Origin: JALZAI01 sp038212215
GTDB lineage: Bacteria; Actinomycetota; Actinomycetes; Mycobacteriales; Jatrophihabitantaceae
Assembly (NCBI GenBank): GCA_038212215.1
Contig: JBBQUT010000024.1
Span: 1 to 64,000, forward strand
Direction: 5' to 3'
Length of the DNA stretch: 64,000 bases
A program made the translations under genes and the position numbers. Positions 33,220 to 41,874 of the stretch are shown here, piece by piece. The notes beneath the pieces are model-generated. The model saw only the letters and a program-made list of their open reading frames with translations, did not search any database and was not told where the DNA came from. Positions within the stretch are counted from its first letter, which is position 1; the number at the start of each line of letters is the position of its first letter.

Positions 33220-33693
33220 GTGGGGCCCGTGGAATGGGGCCCGCCGCGGATACGGCTCAGCGTGCCGCCTCAGTACAACGCGCACCTGCTCGCCTGGAGA
33301 GCTGACCCGACGGGGGAGTGGCGGGCGCTCGTCACCTGGGAGCGATATGGCCCGTGGGTTCGAGTCCCCGACACGGGTCTGGTGCTCGGCCTGGACAAGC
33401 CGTGCACACGTCTCCCAGGTCGAGAACGAGGACTACAGCCGGTGCCGCGTGTCCGCCTCGACGACGATCGCCGCTGGTGGCCGACGACGCCCGGGCCGCG
33501 CGCCGGTCACTACGGCATCCTCGACGCCGACACGACCCTCCAGCCGGTTTCCGCTGGTGCAATCCGCGATTTAGCAAGCGTTGACGAGTCGCGCCGGCCT
33601 TGGCAGAACATAGCGTCGAGAGCCGCCGCGGCCCGCCCAGCGGACACTCCAGCGCCACCGCAACGGGCTGGACGTACGAAACACCCCGTTTAG
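33220..33693 (+). pseudogene. Degenerate reading frame, probably a frameshifted hypothetical gene
   Basis: The frame gives RLSVPPQYNAHLLAWRADPT and ALVTWERYGPWVRVPDTGL, which look coding. A neighbouring frame is needed for HVSQVENEDYSR before the first frame resumes with VRLDDDRRWWPTTPGPRAGH. This suggests two compensating shifts. The product family is unknown, and the tail after about 33570 is non-conserved. Confidence 0.3.
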
Positions 33694-33897
33694 ATAGGTT
33701 TGCGGCAGCATTCCCGCGGCTGGCGGTTCGTCACGGCCAGCGCGCGAGGGTCGGCGGGACGGAGCCGAGGTCACGACTGGACACTGGAAGCATCGAACTC
33801 GGACCGGGTCGAGCAGGATCTCCCTGCTTCCTGGCCGCGTCGACCACCAAACTGTCGGAGTCGATAGCTACGGTGACCGGACAGGAGGGTGCACAAC

Positions 33898-36800
33898 ATG
33901 CGCTTATACGAGGCGATCTCGCCACGCCGCGACGTCCTTGACGGAGAGCTGACCGAGGCCCGGTTCGCAGCCAGTCTCGAAGAGGTCGTTGCCGGCACCG
34001 CTCCCGAGGCCTACGGCTCGCCGAGCGCCTTCTTCGCTGCGACCTACCCGTCCGGCGGTCTCAAGACACTGCTCAACGAGGCGATCGGACGAGTGACCGG
34101 CGGCCGTCCCGACGCCGCCAGCGTGATTCGGCTGGAGACGAACCTCGGCGGCGGCAAGACCCACAACTTGATTGCGCTGTACCATGCAGCACGCGGAGGC
34201 CTCAGCCCTGAGCAAGCAACAGAGCTGATGGACCCCAGCCTGTTGCCTAAGGCGGCGCTCCGTCAGATCGGCGTCTTCGTGGGCACCAGCTCGGGGGCCT
34301 CAAGTTTCCCCGTCATCGACGGAGTCAGCGCCAACACCATCTGGGGTTACCTGGCGCTGCAGCTCGGCGGCGTCGCTGGCTACGAACTGGTCCGATCAGA
34401 CGACGAGTCACTGACCGCACCCGGCTCAGACGCCCTGAAGCGCCTGTTCGGCGACGAGCCGGCACTCATCCTGATCGACGAGATCGCCCGGTACTACGCC
34501 GTGGCCAAGGGAGTCTCTGTCGGCCAGTCGACCCTTGCCGGTCAAACCACCGCGTTCTTGATGGCGCTGATGGAGGCTGTCGACGCGATCCCGCACGCGG
34601 TCCTCGTCATCACCACCACCGGTCTCACCGACGCCTTCGGGGAAGACACTGCGGAAGTGCTCAAGGCGATCGACGAGGCACGCGAACTGATGGCTCGCAA
34701 GGAGCTCGTCCTACGCCCCAGCGAAGAAGCCGACCTACCGCGGATCCTGGCACGCCGGCTGTTCGACCCGATCCCGGCCGGCACTGCCGGTCCGGTGGCG
34801 CAGGCGTACTCGGAAACCGCCGACGCGGCGTTCTCGGGCGGTCTCGACCTTCCCGAAGGCATGACCGGCGCCGGGTGGGCGTCGGAGGTGGCGCGCACCT
34901 ACCCCTTCCATCCCGCGCTCATCCGCGTGCTCGACAAGCGTCTGTCCACCATCCCGAACTTCCAGCGGACACGTGGCGCGCTACGCTTGCTCGCCCGCGT
35001 CGTCCGCGCGCTGTGGCAAGAACAGCCCGCCGATGCCCAGCTCATCCACCTGCACCACATCAACCTCGCCGACCGAGTGATCGCCGAAGAGCTGTCCAGC
35101 CGCCTCGAACGACCCGCGTACGAGCCGGTCATCCGCGCCGACATCGCATCCCAACCCGGCGCGGAACTCGCACACGCCGACGCTGTCGACCAACGCATGG
35201 GCGGCACCTACGCGCGCCGCCTCGCGACCGGCACCTACCTCTACTCACTCACCCGAGACGTGCCCGGCGTGCCCGCCGCAGAGCTGTACGGCGCGACGCT
35301 GGCACCCGGAGACGACCCGAACCTCCTGCAGAAAGCGCTGGACGGGCTCGAAAGTGCTTGCTGGTATCTACACGCCGACGTCCGCGGTTACCGATTCTCC
35401 ACCGAAGCCTCGCTCGTCAAACTGGTCCAAGAGGCCGAGAGCGAAATCAGCGTCACCAAGGCCCGAATCGAGGCAACAACGATCCTCGCCCAACGCTTCA
35501 GAGACGCCGCCCTCAAGGTCCGGCGCGCGTGGGAAGACGCCAAGGTCCCCGATAGCGACGAGGACGCCTGGCTCGTCATCCTCCACTGGGATGACTTCGG
35601 CGATCACCGCGGCGTCGACCCCCAGGCGCCAATCCCGCAGAAGGTCAAAGAACTCTGGGATCGGACTCCCTCCGGCGGCATCCGCGAATTTAGGAATCGG
35701 ATCGTGATCCTGGCGCCTTCGCAAGGAACGCACGACGCAATGGTCCGAGCCGTCCGCAGGCATCTCGCCCTGGTCGCCCTCGCCGGCAACGCTGAAGTCC
35801 TGGCAGCGCTGAGTGTCGAAAAGCGTGAGGAGCTGAAGAACCGACGCAAGGAATCCGAACTGCTCGCGCAGGTCGCCGTCTGCAACCACGTCGGAGTCTT
35901 GTACGTACCCAACGCGTCAGGACTCGAGGCAGTAGAGCTCGACGTCGTCACGCAGGCGTCGTCACGACCCAACCAAACGGACGCAATCCTCGACCGGCTC
36001 TCAAGCATGGACAAGACCCTCACCGCCGGCGCGAAACCCCTCGACCCCGGCTACGTGAAGTCCAAGCTCGGTGAGCTGCTGCAGAAGCCCCAGCCGACTC
36101 GCGAGCTTGTCCGTGCGTTCGCGCGAAGGACAGACCTCAAACTGGTGCTCGACAGGGCGCAGTTGGTTGCATTGGTTGGCGCCGGCGTGCGAAATGGCGT
36201 GTGGGAATACCAGGACCCCGAGCGTGGCGACGACGGGTGGGCGACCCAGGATCGTCCGAGCGCGGCTGTCCGCCTTGCCGAGGACACCTTCATCCACCCA
36301 CCGGGCTCGGCGCCCGCGCCGAAGGACCTGGTGTGCCCGTTCTGCGGGACAAGCCATCCCGGCACCACATGCCCGGGCGCCGGGGGTGGCTCCGTCTTTG
36401 GGGGCGGCTCAACCACCACACCCCAGCCAGCGTCTGCCACTCGCTCGTTTTCGGGTGTTGGCGCCGCTGGAAAGGCGTTCTCGGATGCTCGAGCTGCCGC
36501 CGCCGAGGTAGGTCGAAAGGAACTCCACCAAGTCAACGTTGCGGTCGATCATGTCGGTGCGGGCGCGGGCACCGAACTTGCCCGCCTGCACACTATCATC
36601 AGCCCTACGACGTTAGACACGACGCTGCATTACGACATCGACGTTACCGTCGCACTCAGCGACCCGAGCGACTCTGCGCAAATCAGATTTCACGGCGGCC
36701 CAGGCGACTACGCCCCACTACGTGAAGCGCTCAAACAGCTGCTGGGCCCACGCCAGGCGACGCTGAAGGCCAGCGTGACAGCGATGTTCACAGAGCCGAT

Positions 36801-38118
36801 CCAACTGTCTGGAGAACGGGCCAACGCGATCGCCCAAGCGTCCACTGACACTCGTCGCGCCTTCGGGTACATCCGCAAGCTGCCCTCGGGTCGCTTCCAG
36901 GCCTCATACATCACGCCGGGCGGACTGCGCCGCTCGGCGCCGAGCACGTTCGCCAACAAGACCGATGCCGGACAGTGGCTCCTGCGTGTGCAAGCGAGCA
37001 TCCTCGACGGCCGATGGCGCGACCCGCTCCCGGGCCGGCAGCTGCTCCTCGACTACACCCGGACCTGGATCGAGCAACGTCCAGGGCTGCGCCCGCGCAC
37101 GGTCGATCTCTACCGTTGGCTGCTGAAGCGACATCTCGAACCGCACTTCGCCCGCATCACCCTCGAGGAGCTCACGCCGCTGGGCGTACGCCGCTGGCGC
37201 GCGACGCTGCTCAGTGACGGCGTCAGCGAGACCATGGCGGCGAAGTCCTACCGTCTGCTGCGGGCGGTGCTCAACACGGCCGTCGACGACGACATCCTGG
37301 AGCGGAACCCGTGCCGGATCCGCAACGGCGGAGACGAACGGTCCGCCGAGCGGCCCGCGCTTACCATCGAGCAGGTGCAGGCTCTGTCGATGCTCGTGCC
37401 ACCCCGCTTCAGTGCATTCGTCATGGTCACCACCTACGGATGCCTACGCTGGGGGGAGATCACCGCGCTCACCCGTCGCGATGTCGACCTCGAGACGGGC
37501 ACGATCACCATCCGATCGGCGTACGTCGAGCGCTCCACCGGAGCACTCGAACTCGGACCGCCGAAGTCCCGCGCCAGCAGGCGGCGCGTCGACCTGCCCG
37601 GTCCGGTGGTCGAGCTGCTGCGCACTCACATCAAGCATTACGTTGGCCCCGACACGTGTGCGCTCGTGTTCACCGGTCCTAGCGGCCGGCCGCTTCGCCG
37701 CAGCAACTTCAACAAGCTCGTCGGCTGGGAGCGCGCCCGCGAGAAGCTCGGCGTGCCACATCTGCACCTGCACGACCTGCGGCATACTGGCAACACTCTG
37801 GCGGCTGGCACGCCCGGCACGTCGACGCGCGACCTGATGGAGAGGATGGGCCACGACACCATGCGCGCCGCCCTCATCTATCAGCACAGCACTCGCGACG
37901 CTGGCCGGCGCATCGCCGACTCCCTTCAGGACGAGATCCAGCGCCACGAGTCGCACGCTAATCGTCAGGATGTCGCACGGCCCGCTGACACTCCCGCGCG
38001 ACGGCCCGCCGGCAAGCTCGGTCTGACGCCCCGACGCCCCGGAATCCGGGGGGTTCAGGTATCGTCTGAGCCGTTCGCGGGTGTAGTTCAATGGCAGAAC
38101 ATCAGCTTCCCAAGCTGA
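33898..38118 (+). CDS. DUF499 ATPase fused in frame to a tyrosine integrase
   Basis: One 1406-aa frame contains two proteins. Residues 1-985 are a DUF499 ATPase. The opening is LYEAISPRRDVLDGELTEAR, the P-loop ETNLGGGKTHNLIALYHAAR is near residue 80, and the Walker B is ALILIDEIARYYAVAKG near 188. A C-x2-C...C zinc-like CPFCGTSHPGTTC lies near 812, and the usual C-terminal YAPLREALKQLLGPRQATLK is present. Without a stop, residue 986 on reads RRAFGYIRKLPSGRFQASYI, the start of an integrase minus its first three residues. Catalytic residues are R1184 (LRWGE), HDLRH 1292-1296 and Y1328 (ALIYQH). The end GVVQWQNISFPS is the tRNA sequence read through, with TGA at 38116. AGGAGG precedes ATG 33898. 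No independent integrase start is visible near the junction. Confidence 0.82.
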   Translation: MRLYEAISPRRDVLDGELTEARFAASLEEVVAGTAPEAYGSPSAFFAATYPSGGLKTLLNEAIGRVTGGRPDAASVIRLETNLGGGKTHNLIALYHAARGGLSPEQATELMDPSLLPKAALRQIGVFVGTSSGASSFPVIDGVSANTIWGYLALQLGGVAGYELVRSDDESLTAPGSDALKRLFGDEPALILIDEIARYYAVAKGVSVGQSTLAGQTTAFLMALMEAVDAIPHAVLVITTTGLTDAFGEDTAEVLKAIDEARELMARKELVLRPSEEADLPRILARRLFDPIPAGTAGPVAQAYSETADAAFSGGLDLPEGMTGAGWASEVARTYPFHPALIRVLDKRLSTIPNFQRTRGALRLLARVVRALWQEQPADAQLIHLHHINLADRVIAEELSSRLERPAYEPVIRADIASQPGAELAHADAVDQRMGGTYARRLATGTYLYSLTRDVPGVPAAELYGATLAPGDDPNLLQKALDGLESACWYLHADVRGYRFSTEASLVKLVQEAESEISVTKARIEATTILAQRFRDAALKVRRAWEDAKVPDSDEDAWLVILHWDDFGDHRGVDPQAPIPQKVKELWDRTPSGGIREFRNRIVILAPSQGTHDAMVRAVRRHLALVALAGNAEVLAALSVEKREELKNRRKESELLAQVAVCNHVGVLYVPNASGLEAVELDVVTQASSRPNQTDAILDRLSSMDKTLTAGAKPLDPGYVKSKLGELLQKPQPTRELVRAFARRTDLKLVLDRAQLVALVGAGVRNGVWEYQDPERGDDGWATQDRPSAAVRLAEDTFIHPPGSAPAPKDLVCPFCGTSHPGTTCPGAGGGSVFGGGSTTTPQPASATRSFSGVGAAGKAFSDARAAAAEVGRKELHQVNVAVDHVGAGAGTELARLHTIISPTTLDTTLHYDIDVTVALSDPSDSAQIRFHGGPGDYAPLREALKQLLGPRQATLKASVTAMFTEPIQLSGERANAIAQASTDTRRAFGYIRKLPSGRFQASYITPGGLRRSAPSTFANKTDAGQWLLRVQASILDGRWRDPLPGRQLLLDYTRTWIEQRPGLRPRTVDLYRWLLKRHLEPHFARITLEELTPLGVRRWRATLLSDGVSETMAAKSYRLLRAVLNTAVDDDILERNPCRIRNGGDERSAERPALTIEQVQALSMLVPPRFSAFVMVTTYGCLRWGEITALTRRDVDLETGTITIRSAYVERSTGALELGPPKSRASRRRVDLPGPVVELLRTHIKHYVGPDTCALVFTGPSGRPLRRSNFNKLVGWERAREKLGVPHLHLHDLRHTGNTLAAGTPGTSTRDLMERMGHDTMRAALIYQHSTRDAGRRIADSLQDEIQRHESHANRQDVARPADTPARRPAGKLGLTPRRPGIRGVQVSSEPFAGVVQWQNISFPS

Positions 38119-38150
38119 CAGTGCGAGTTCGATTCTCGTCACCCGCTCCA
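38077..38150 (+). tRNA. tRNA-Gly (anticodon CCC), attachment target of both elements
   Basis: Acceptor GCGGGTG/CACCCGC, D arm GTAGTTCAATGGCAGAAC, anticodon stem TCAGC/GCTGA around loop TTCCCAA (anticodon CCC at 38109-38111), and T arm GCGAG-TTCGATT-CTCGT form a full cloverleaf. The discriminator is T and CCA is encoded (38148-38150). Its 5' half is supplied by the left island, together with whatever promoter lies inside the integrase gene (GGTATCGTC at about 38058 is conserved in both copies). Confidence 0.93.
38102..38118. other. Palindromic att core in the anticodon arm
   Basis: TCAGCTT-CCC-AAGCTGA is a perfect 7-bp inverted repeat with the anticodon as spacer. The plus-strand integrase stops at the TGA of the right arm (38116-38118). 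The minus-strand integrase stops at the TGA formed by the left arm (38104-38102). In the left-end copy (18631-18647) only the left arm and spacer are kept. Confidence 0.75.
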
Positions 38151-39379
38151 TCGAAAAGGTACGCATTTGCTGGGCTGCGAGTGGTTCGGACTTTCCGCCG
38201 CCGAGTAGGTCGGGCCCCGTCGTGCGCTCCACGTGCGCTAAGTCGGAGGACCTCCGCGGGCTTTTCGGCGGCTTGTGCGTCCTCGATGCCGCCGCGCAGC
38301 GCGTCCGCGATGCGTCGGTCCGCGCCGGCGGTGATGTGTTGGTAGATCAGTGCGGCGCGCATGTCGTCGTGACCCATGCGTTGCATCAGGTCGCGGGTGG
38401 ACGCGCCGGGAGTGCTGGCGGCGAGGGTGTTTCCGGTGTGCCGCAGGTCGTGCAGGTGCAGGCGCGGTACGCCGAGGTCGTTGACGAGTTTTGCCCAGTT
38501 CACGGATTTGTTGAAGTTGCTCCGCCTCAACGGCCGCCCGTTCACGGTGGCGAACACCAGCGCAGCCGGCGCGTCGGGGACATATGCCTGCAGGTGGGCG
38601 GCGAGCATCGCGGTCACGGGTTCGGGGATCGCGACCCGGCGCAGGCCGGCGTGAGACTTGGGCGGGCCGAGCTCGAGCGAGCCGTCGGACCGCTCGACCC
38701 AGGCGGCGCGGACGGTGACGAGGCCGGCGGCCAAGTCGACGTCCTGCCGGCGCAGTGCGGTGACCTCGCCCCAGCGCAGGCTGGCAAAAGTGGTGACGGC
38801 AATGAATGCGGAAAAGCGCGGTGGCACCGCCATGCACAACTGCTGGACCTGACGGACGGACAGGATGGGCCGTTCGGCGGGTTTCTCGTCTCCCGCGCCG
38901 CGGATTCGGCACGGGCTGCGATCAAGGATGTCGTCGTCGACCGCGGTGTTAAGAATCGCGCGCAGCAGCCGGTACGCCTTCGCCGTCATGCTCGTGCTCA
39001 CTCCCGCGTCGAGCAGGGCTGCGCGCCACCGCCTGACGACCATCGGGGTCATGTCCTCGAGACGGACGCCAGCCAGCTGAAGTGCGAGGTGCCGCTGGTA
39101 GGTCCAGCGATAGAGGTCGACGGTTCGTGGCCGAAGGTTGGGGCGTTCGTCGATCCAACGCTCGGCGTAGCTCCCGAACTCCTCGCGGCCGTGCACGGGG
39201 TCGCGCCAGCGGCCCTCAACGATGGTCATCTCGACACGGGTCAGCCACTGCGCCGCGTCGGTCTTGGTGGTGAACGTGCCGGGCGCGGTGCGGCGCAGTC
39301 CGTCCGGGCCGGTGTACATCGCCTGAAAGCGGCCGGACGGCAGCTTCCGGACGTAGCCGAAGGCGCGGCGTCGAGCCAT
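38102..39379 (-). CDS. int: Tyrosine-type site-specific integrase
   Basis: The 425-aa recombinase has an AP2-like arm-binding start RRAFGYVRKLPSGRFQAMYT, a SAM-like core-binding domain (NLRPRTVDLYRWTYQRHLAL), and a catalytic domain. The active residues lie in FASLRWGEVTALRR (R), HLHDLRHTGNTLA (H-x2-R) and MGHDDMRAALIYQH (H/Y). It is clearly homologous to the integrase half of the fusion gene across the tRNA. Its tail DGAGDENRTRTVSLGS is the antisense of the tRNA 3' half, and the stop lies in the att core. GGAG precedes ATG 39379. It follows xis by 14 nt. Confidence 0.93.
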   Translation of the reverse strand: MARRRAFGYVRKLPSGRFQAMYTGPDGLRRTAPGTFTTKTDAAQWLTRVEMTIVEGRWRDPVHGREEFGSYAERWIDERPNLRPRTVDLYRWTYQRHLALQLAGVRLEDMTPMVVRRWRAALLDAGVSTSMTAKAYRLLRAILNTAVDDDILDRSPCRIRGAGDEKPAERPILSVRQVQQLCMAVPPRFSAFIAVTTFASLRWGEVTALRRQDVDLAAGLVTVRAAWVERSDGSLELGPPKSHAGLRRVAIPEPVTAMLAAHLQAYVPDAPAALVFATVNGRPLRRSNFNKSVNWAKLVNDLGVPRLHLHDLRHTGNTLAASTPGASTRDLMQRMGHDDMRAALIYQHITAGADRRIADALRGGIEDAQAAEKPAEVLRLSARGAHDGARPTRRRKVRTTRSPANAYLFDGAGDENRTRTVSLGS

Positions 39380-39393
39380 CGTGCACTCCGAAT

Positions 39394-39594
39394 CTAGCGG
39401 GCTGCCGGTGCAGCTTGGACGGTAGCCGTGTCGATGAACTCGACCAAGGCCGAACGCGGTATCCGCACATGGCGCCCGACTTTCACGAACCGGATCCGCC
39501 GCTCCGCGACGAGGCGGCGAGTAAAGCGAACGCCTGTGCCTAAGACGTCGGCGGCGTCTTCAAGGTTGAGCAGTTTGTCGTCAGCCTCGTTCAT
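39394..39594 (-). CDS. xis: Excisionase / MerR-like helix-turn-helix protein
   Basis: The 66-aa protein LLNLEDAADVLGTGVRFTRR-LVAERRIRFVKVGRHVRIPR is a winged-helix HTH_17 excisionase: the first helices recognise DNA and VGRHVRIP is the wing. Such proteins bend the attachment site and direct the neighbouring integrase toward excision. The start at ATG 39594 gives the family length. The longer frame to 39759 crosses the divergent promoter and is rejected. It is co-transcribed with int, 14 nt apart. Confidence 0.88.
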   Translation of the reverse strand: MNEADDKLLNLEDAADVLGTGVRFTRRLVAERRIRFVKVGRHVRIPRSALVEFIDTATVQAAPAAR

Positions 39595-39752
39595 CTTCGA
39601 CTCCCGGTGTGAAGTGGTCTCACTCGGAGAAGTGCGGGGTGCAGTGCGGAAAGTGACACGCACCGACGTCCGCCCCAGAAGACACTGCGAGACGCTCAAT
39701 CGTGGCTCTAGGCTTCGGTCCGAGCAGCGGGGGTACACATTGAGGGGTGTCG

Positions 39753-40166
39753 GTGGCATTCAGCGGTTCACGATTGGCCGCCGGGCGTCTGGTGGCAGGG
39801 CTGACACAGGAACGGCTCGCGCAGCTTATGCACACCGAGCAGACGCGAGTGAGCGAGTGGGAGCGTGGCGGCGTGGCTCCCCGCCCCGCGTTGATCCCGA
39901 GGATTGCGGCCGCCATCGGCCTAGACGCCCTGGAGTTTCTGGCCGGCAACTCCACCTCTCCGTCGCTGGAGGACATGCGCCTCGCCGCAGGGCTGACCAT
40001 GGATGAGCTGGCCGCGCAAATCGGGATCTCGCGCAATAGGTATCGCGGCATCGAGGTCGGCGCGACGCGCCGGGAGCCGGCAAAGGAGCTCGTCGACGCG
40101 TTGGCGCGCGTGCTCGCGGTGCCGACAACGACCGTGCTCCGCGCAATCGAGACAGCCCGGCCGTAG
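39753..40166 (+). CDS. XRE-family regulator with two HTH domains
   Basis: The 137-aa protein holds two consecutive Cro/C1-type domains: LVAGLTQERLAQLMHTEQTR-VSEWERG (about 13-39) and AAGLTMDELAAQIGISRNRY-RGIEVGATRREP (about 76-107). GTG 39753 is chosen since GAGGGG ends 5 nt before it, and GTG 39747 would abut that site. It is divergent from xis-int with a 158-nt gap containing repeated AGTGCGG words. It is therefore a likely lysogeny-type repressor controlling excision of the element. Confidence 0.78.
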   Translation: MAFSGSRLAAGRLVAGLTQERLAQLMHTEQTRVSEWERGGVAPRPALIPRIAAAIGLDALEFLAGNSTSPSLEDMRLAAGLTMDELAAQIGISRNRYRGIEVGATRREPAKELVDALARVLAVPTTTVLRAIETARP

Positions 40167-40306
40167 TGGGTCGAGTTCGTGAGGCCGTGGGTCGTCACAA
40201 GGGCAGGGTATACGCTTTTCGCTAGCTGTTCGCCCGGCTTACCTTTACGTCACACGCCGGACCTAAGCTGTCGTACTTCCGAAGGGCAAATCGAAGCGGA
40301 GGGCGG

Positions 40307-40969
40307 ATGTCTCGTCGCGTAGTCACCCTGGCTATGGCCGCGTGCGCGGTTCCCGCGATGGCCGCCTGCAGTAGTAGCAGCGGTACGCACGTCCAGTCGT
40401 TGTCACCGTCCCCTAGCGCTTCGACGAGTTCGACGACGAGTTCGACGAGTAGCTCGTCGCCGGACCCCACGTCGTCCTCGTCGAGCACGTCCAGCAGCGC
40501 ACCGACCTCCTCCAAAGGCGTGCCGACTCCCACAGTCACTCCGCCAGCTCAGAGCGCGGCGGCGGCGTACATCTCCTTCTACAACGCACTGAACGTTGCG
40601 GACCGCGACCCGGCCCATGCTGATCTCGCATCCATCAATCGCTACCTCACCGGCAAGGCCCTCGAGCTCTTCGATGGGGTCATCACTGGCCAGGCGAAAG
40701 CGCATCTCGCCTACCGGGGTACGCCCGAACAGCCTCGCGTGAGCGCCGGGCAGATCATCAGTCCGACGTTCCTGTTCTTGTCGAGCTGTCCGCTCGCCTC
40801 GCGGACAGACCCCTTCGTGCAATACGACGTCAAGACTGGAAAGTCGGTCCCAGTGTCTAAGCCGGCGGTGCCACCGCCGTGGCGGCGGACCATCTCCATG
40901 AAGAAGGTGGACGGATCATGGAAGATCACCGACTTTCTCGTTGACGCGAGCAAGACGTGCATCGCGTAA
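40307..40969 (+). CDS. Lipoprotein, NTF2-like/conjugation accessory type
   Basis: The 220-aa precursor has signal VVTLAMAACAVPAMAAC with a lipobox (MAAC). About 50 residues of Ser/Thr/Pro-rich linker follow (STSSTTSSTSSSSPDPTSS), then a small domain AAAYISFYNALNVADRDPAH ... YDVKTGKSVPVS ... WKITDFLVDASKTC. The layout of wall-spanning linker and small globular domain is common for actinobacterial secretion-locus lipoproteins. It is first of the machine locus, and its 3' end overlaps the next gene by 13 nt. Confidence 0.65.
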   Translation: MSRRVVTLAMAACAVPAMAACSSSSGTHVQSLSPSPSASTSSTTSSTSSSSPDPTSSSSSTSSSAPTSSKGVPTPTVTPPAQSAAAAYISFYNALNVADRDPAHADLASINRYLTGKALELFDGVITGQAKAHLAYRGTPEQPRVSAGQIISPTFLFLSSCPLASRTDPFVQYDVKTGKSVPVSKPAVPPPWRRTISMKKVDGSWKITDFLVDASKTCIA

Positions 40970-41874
40970 CGCGCCCCCTCCCGCCGCCCACACTCGTTGC
41001 GGCGTTGGCATCCGTGATCGCACTCGTTGCCGCCTTATTGACGATCGCTGGCACAGCGGCTGCGACGGGTCCTCCCGGCGGTAGCACGGGCACCTGCGAC
41101 CCGACACACAACACATGTGGTGTTGGTACCGGCGGCGTGACACACACCCGCGGCAATAGCGGCGGGAGTGATCCATGCGCTGACTTCCCCGGTGCGTTCG
41201 CAGGTGAGGAGCCCCCCCTAATCTCGCAGGCGTGTGCGGATGAACTCCACGGCCAGGCTTGCCAGGCGTTGATCACTGATACGACCGACGGACTTGGGCG
41301 GCCTCCTGCACAGTGGACGTTGATCGAAGTGCAGACGACAAATATCGCGCTCGCTGCACAGGGTTGTCCGCCCGTCGTAACAGCGGTCGAGCTGGCGGAC
41401 CGTGCGTACAAGACGATTCGGTTCCCGACTCCGTCTGGGAGTCGATCGCCGCCGCAGACACTGCTGTACAAGGGTTTCCCGTTCACCTACGTGAATCTGT
41501 GGACGTATTACTGGACCACGCCGGGAACGTGGAAGACCTTGACCGCAACGGCATCGGCCGCCGGGTTCACCGCAACAGTGACAGCGAGGCCGACCCAGCT
41601 GATCTTCGATCCAGGTGACGGTAGCTCGACTCAATCTTGCCCTGGGCCCGGGCGGCCGTGGAGGGATGCGGACGGGAACAACGCGCCGTCGAGCGGCGCG
41701 TGTGGCTATCAGTACGGCCGGGTGACCGGTTCTCCGATTACCTCGACGCAGTCGATCGTTTGGAAGATCACCTGGACCGGGACCGGCGGGGCGGCCGGGG
41801 AGATTCCGCAGCTGGTGACGTCGACGAGCGGGCAACTCAACGTGATGCAGATCGAGACGGTGGTGACACGCTGA
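40957..41874 (+). CDS. Secreted hypothetical protein of the machine locus
   Basis: The 305-aa protein has a signal/anchor LVAALASVIALVAALLTIAG followed by ATAAATG. The exported part has two cysteine-rich spots (CDPTHNTCGVG, CADELHGQACQ) and a beta-rich C-terminus ending TSTSGQLNVMQIETVVTR. The family is not recognised, although proteins of this size and place precede cpaB in related loci. The GTG start at 40957 lies inside the previous gene, and GTG 41011 inside the signal is an unlikely alternative. Its TGA overlaps the next ATG. Confidence 0.55.
   Translation: MHRVTRPLPPPTLVAALASVIALVAALLTIAGTAAATGPPGGSTGTCDPTHNTCGVGTGGVTHTRGNSGGSDPCADFPGAFAGEEPPLISQACADELHGQACQALITDTTDGLGRPPAQWTLIEVQTTNIALAAQGCPPVVTAVELADRAYKTIRFPTPSGSRSPPQTLLYKGFPFTYVNLWTYYWTTPGTWKTLTATASAAGFTATVTARPTQLIFDPGDGSSTQSCPGPGRPWRDADGNNAPSSGACGYQYGRVTGSPITSTQSIVWKITWTGTGGAAGEIPQLVTSTSGQLNVMQIETVVTR

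Larger units (their letters stand above)
18606..38118. mobile_element. Integrated genomic island in tRNA-Gly(CCC), about 19.5 kb
   Basis: The island is bounded by a 37-nt direct repeat, 18606-18642 and 38077-38113, with one mismatch (G18620/A38091). The repeat is the 5' half of tRNA-Gly. The left copy is an orphan half gene and the right copy is completed by a 3' half. The cargo is a Cys4/HTH gene, a replication-like gene, DUF4192, an RHS cassette, decayed IS110/HNH genes and a DUF499-integrase fusion at the right end. No relaxase or FtsK/VirD4 gene is visible, so self-transfer is not supported. Confidence 0.78.

Noticed and set aside
40430..40510. Tandem GACGAGTTCGACGAG-like repeats
   Set aside because: They are the codons of the Ser/Thr linker of the lipoprotein, not a functional DNA repeat.
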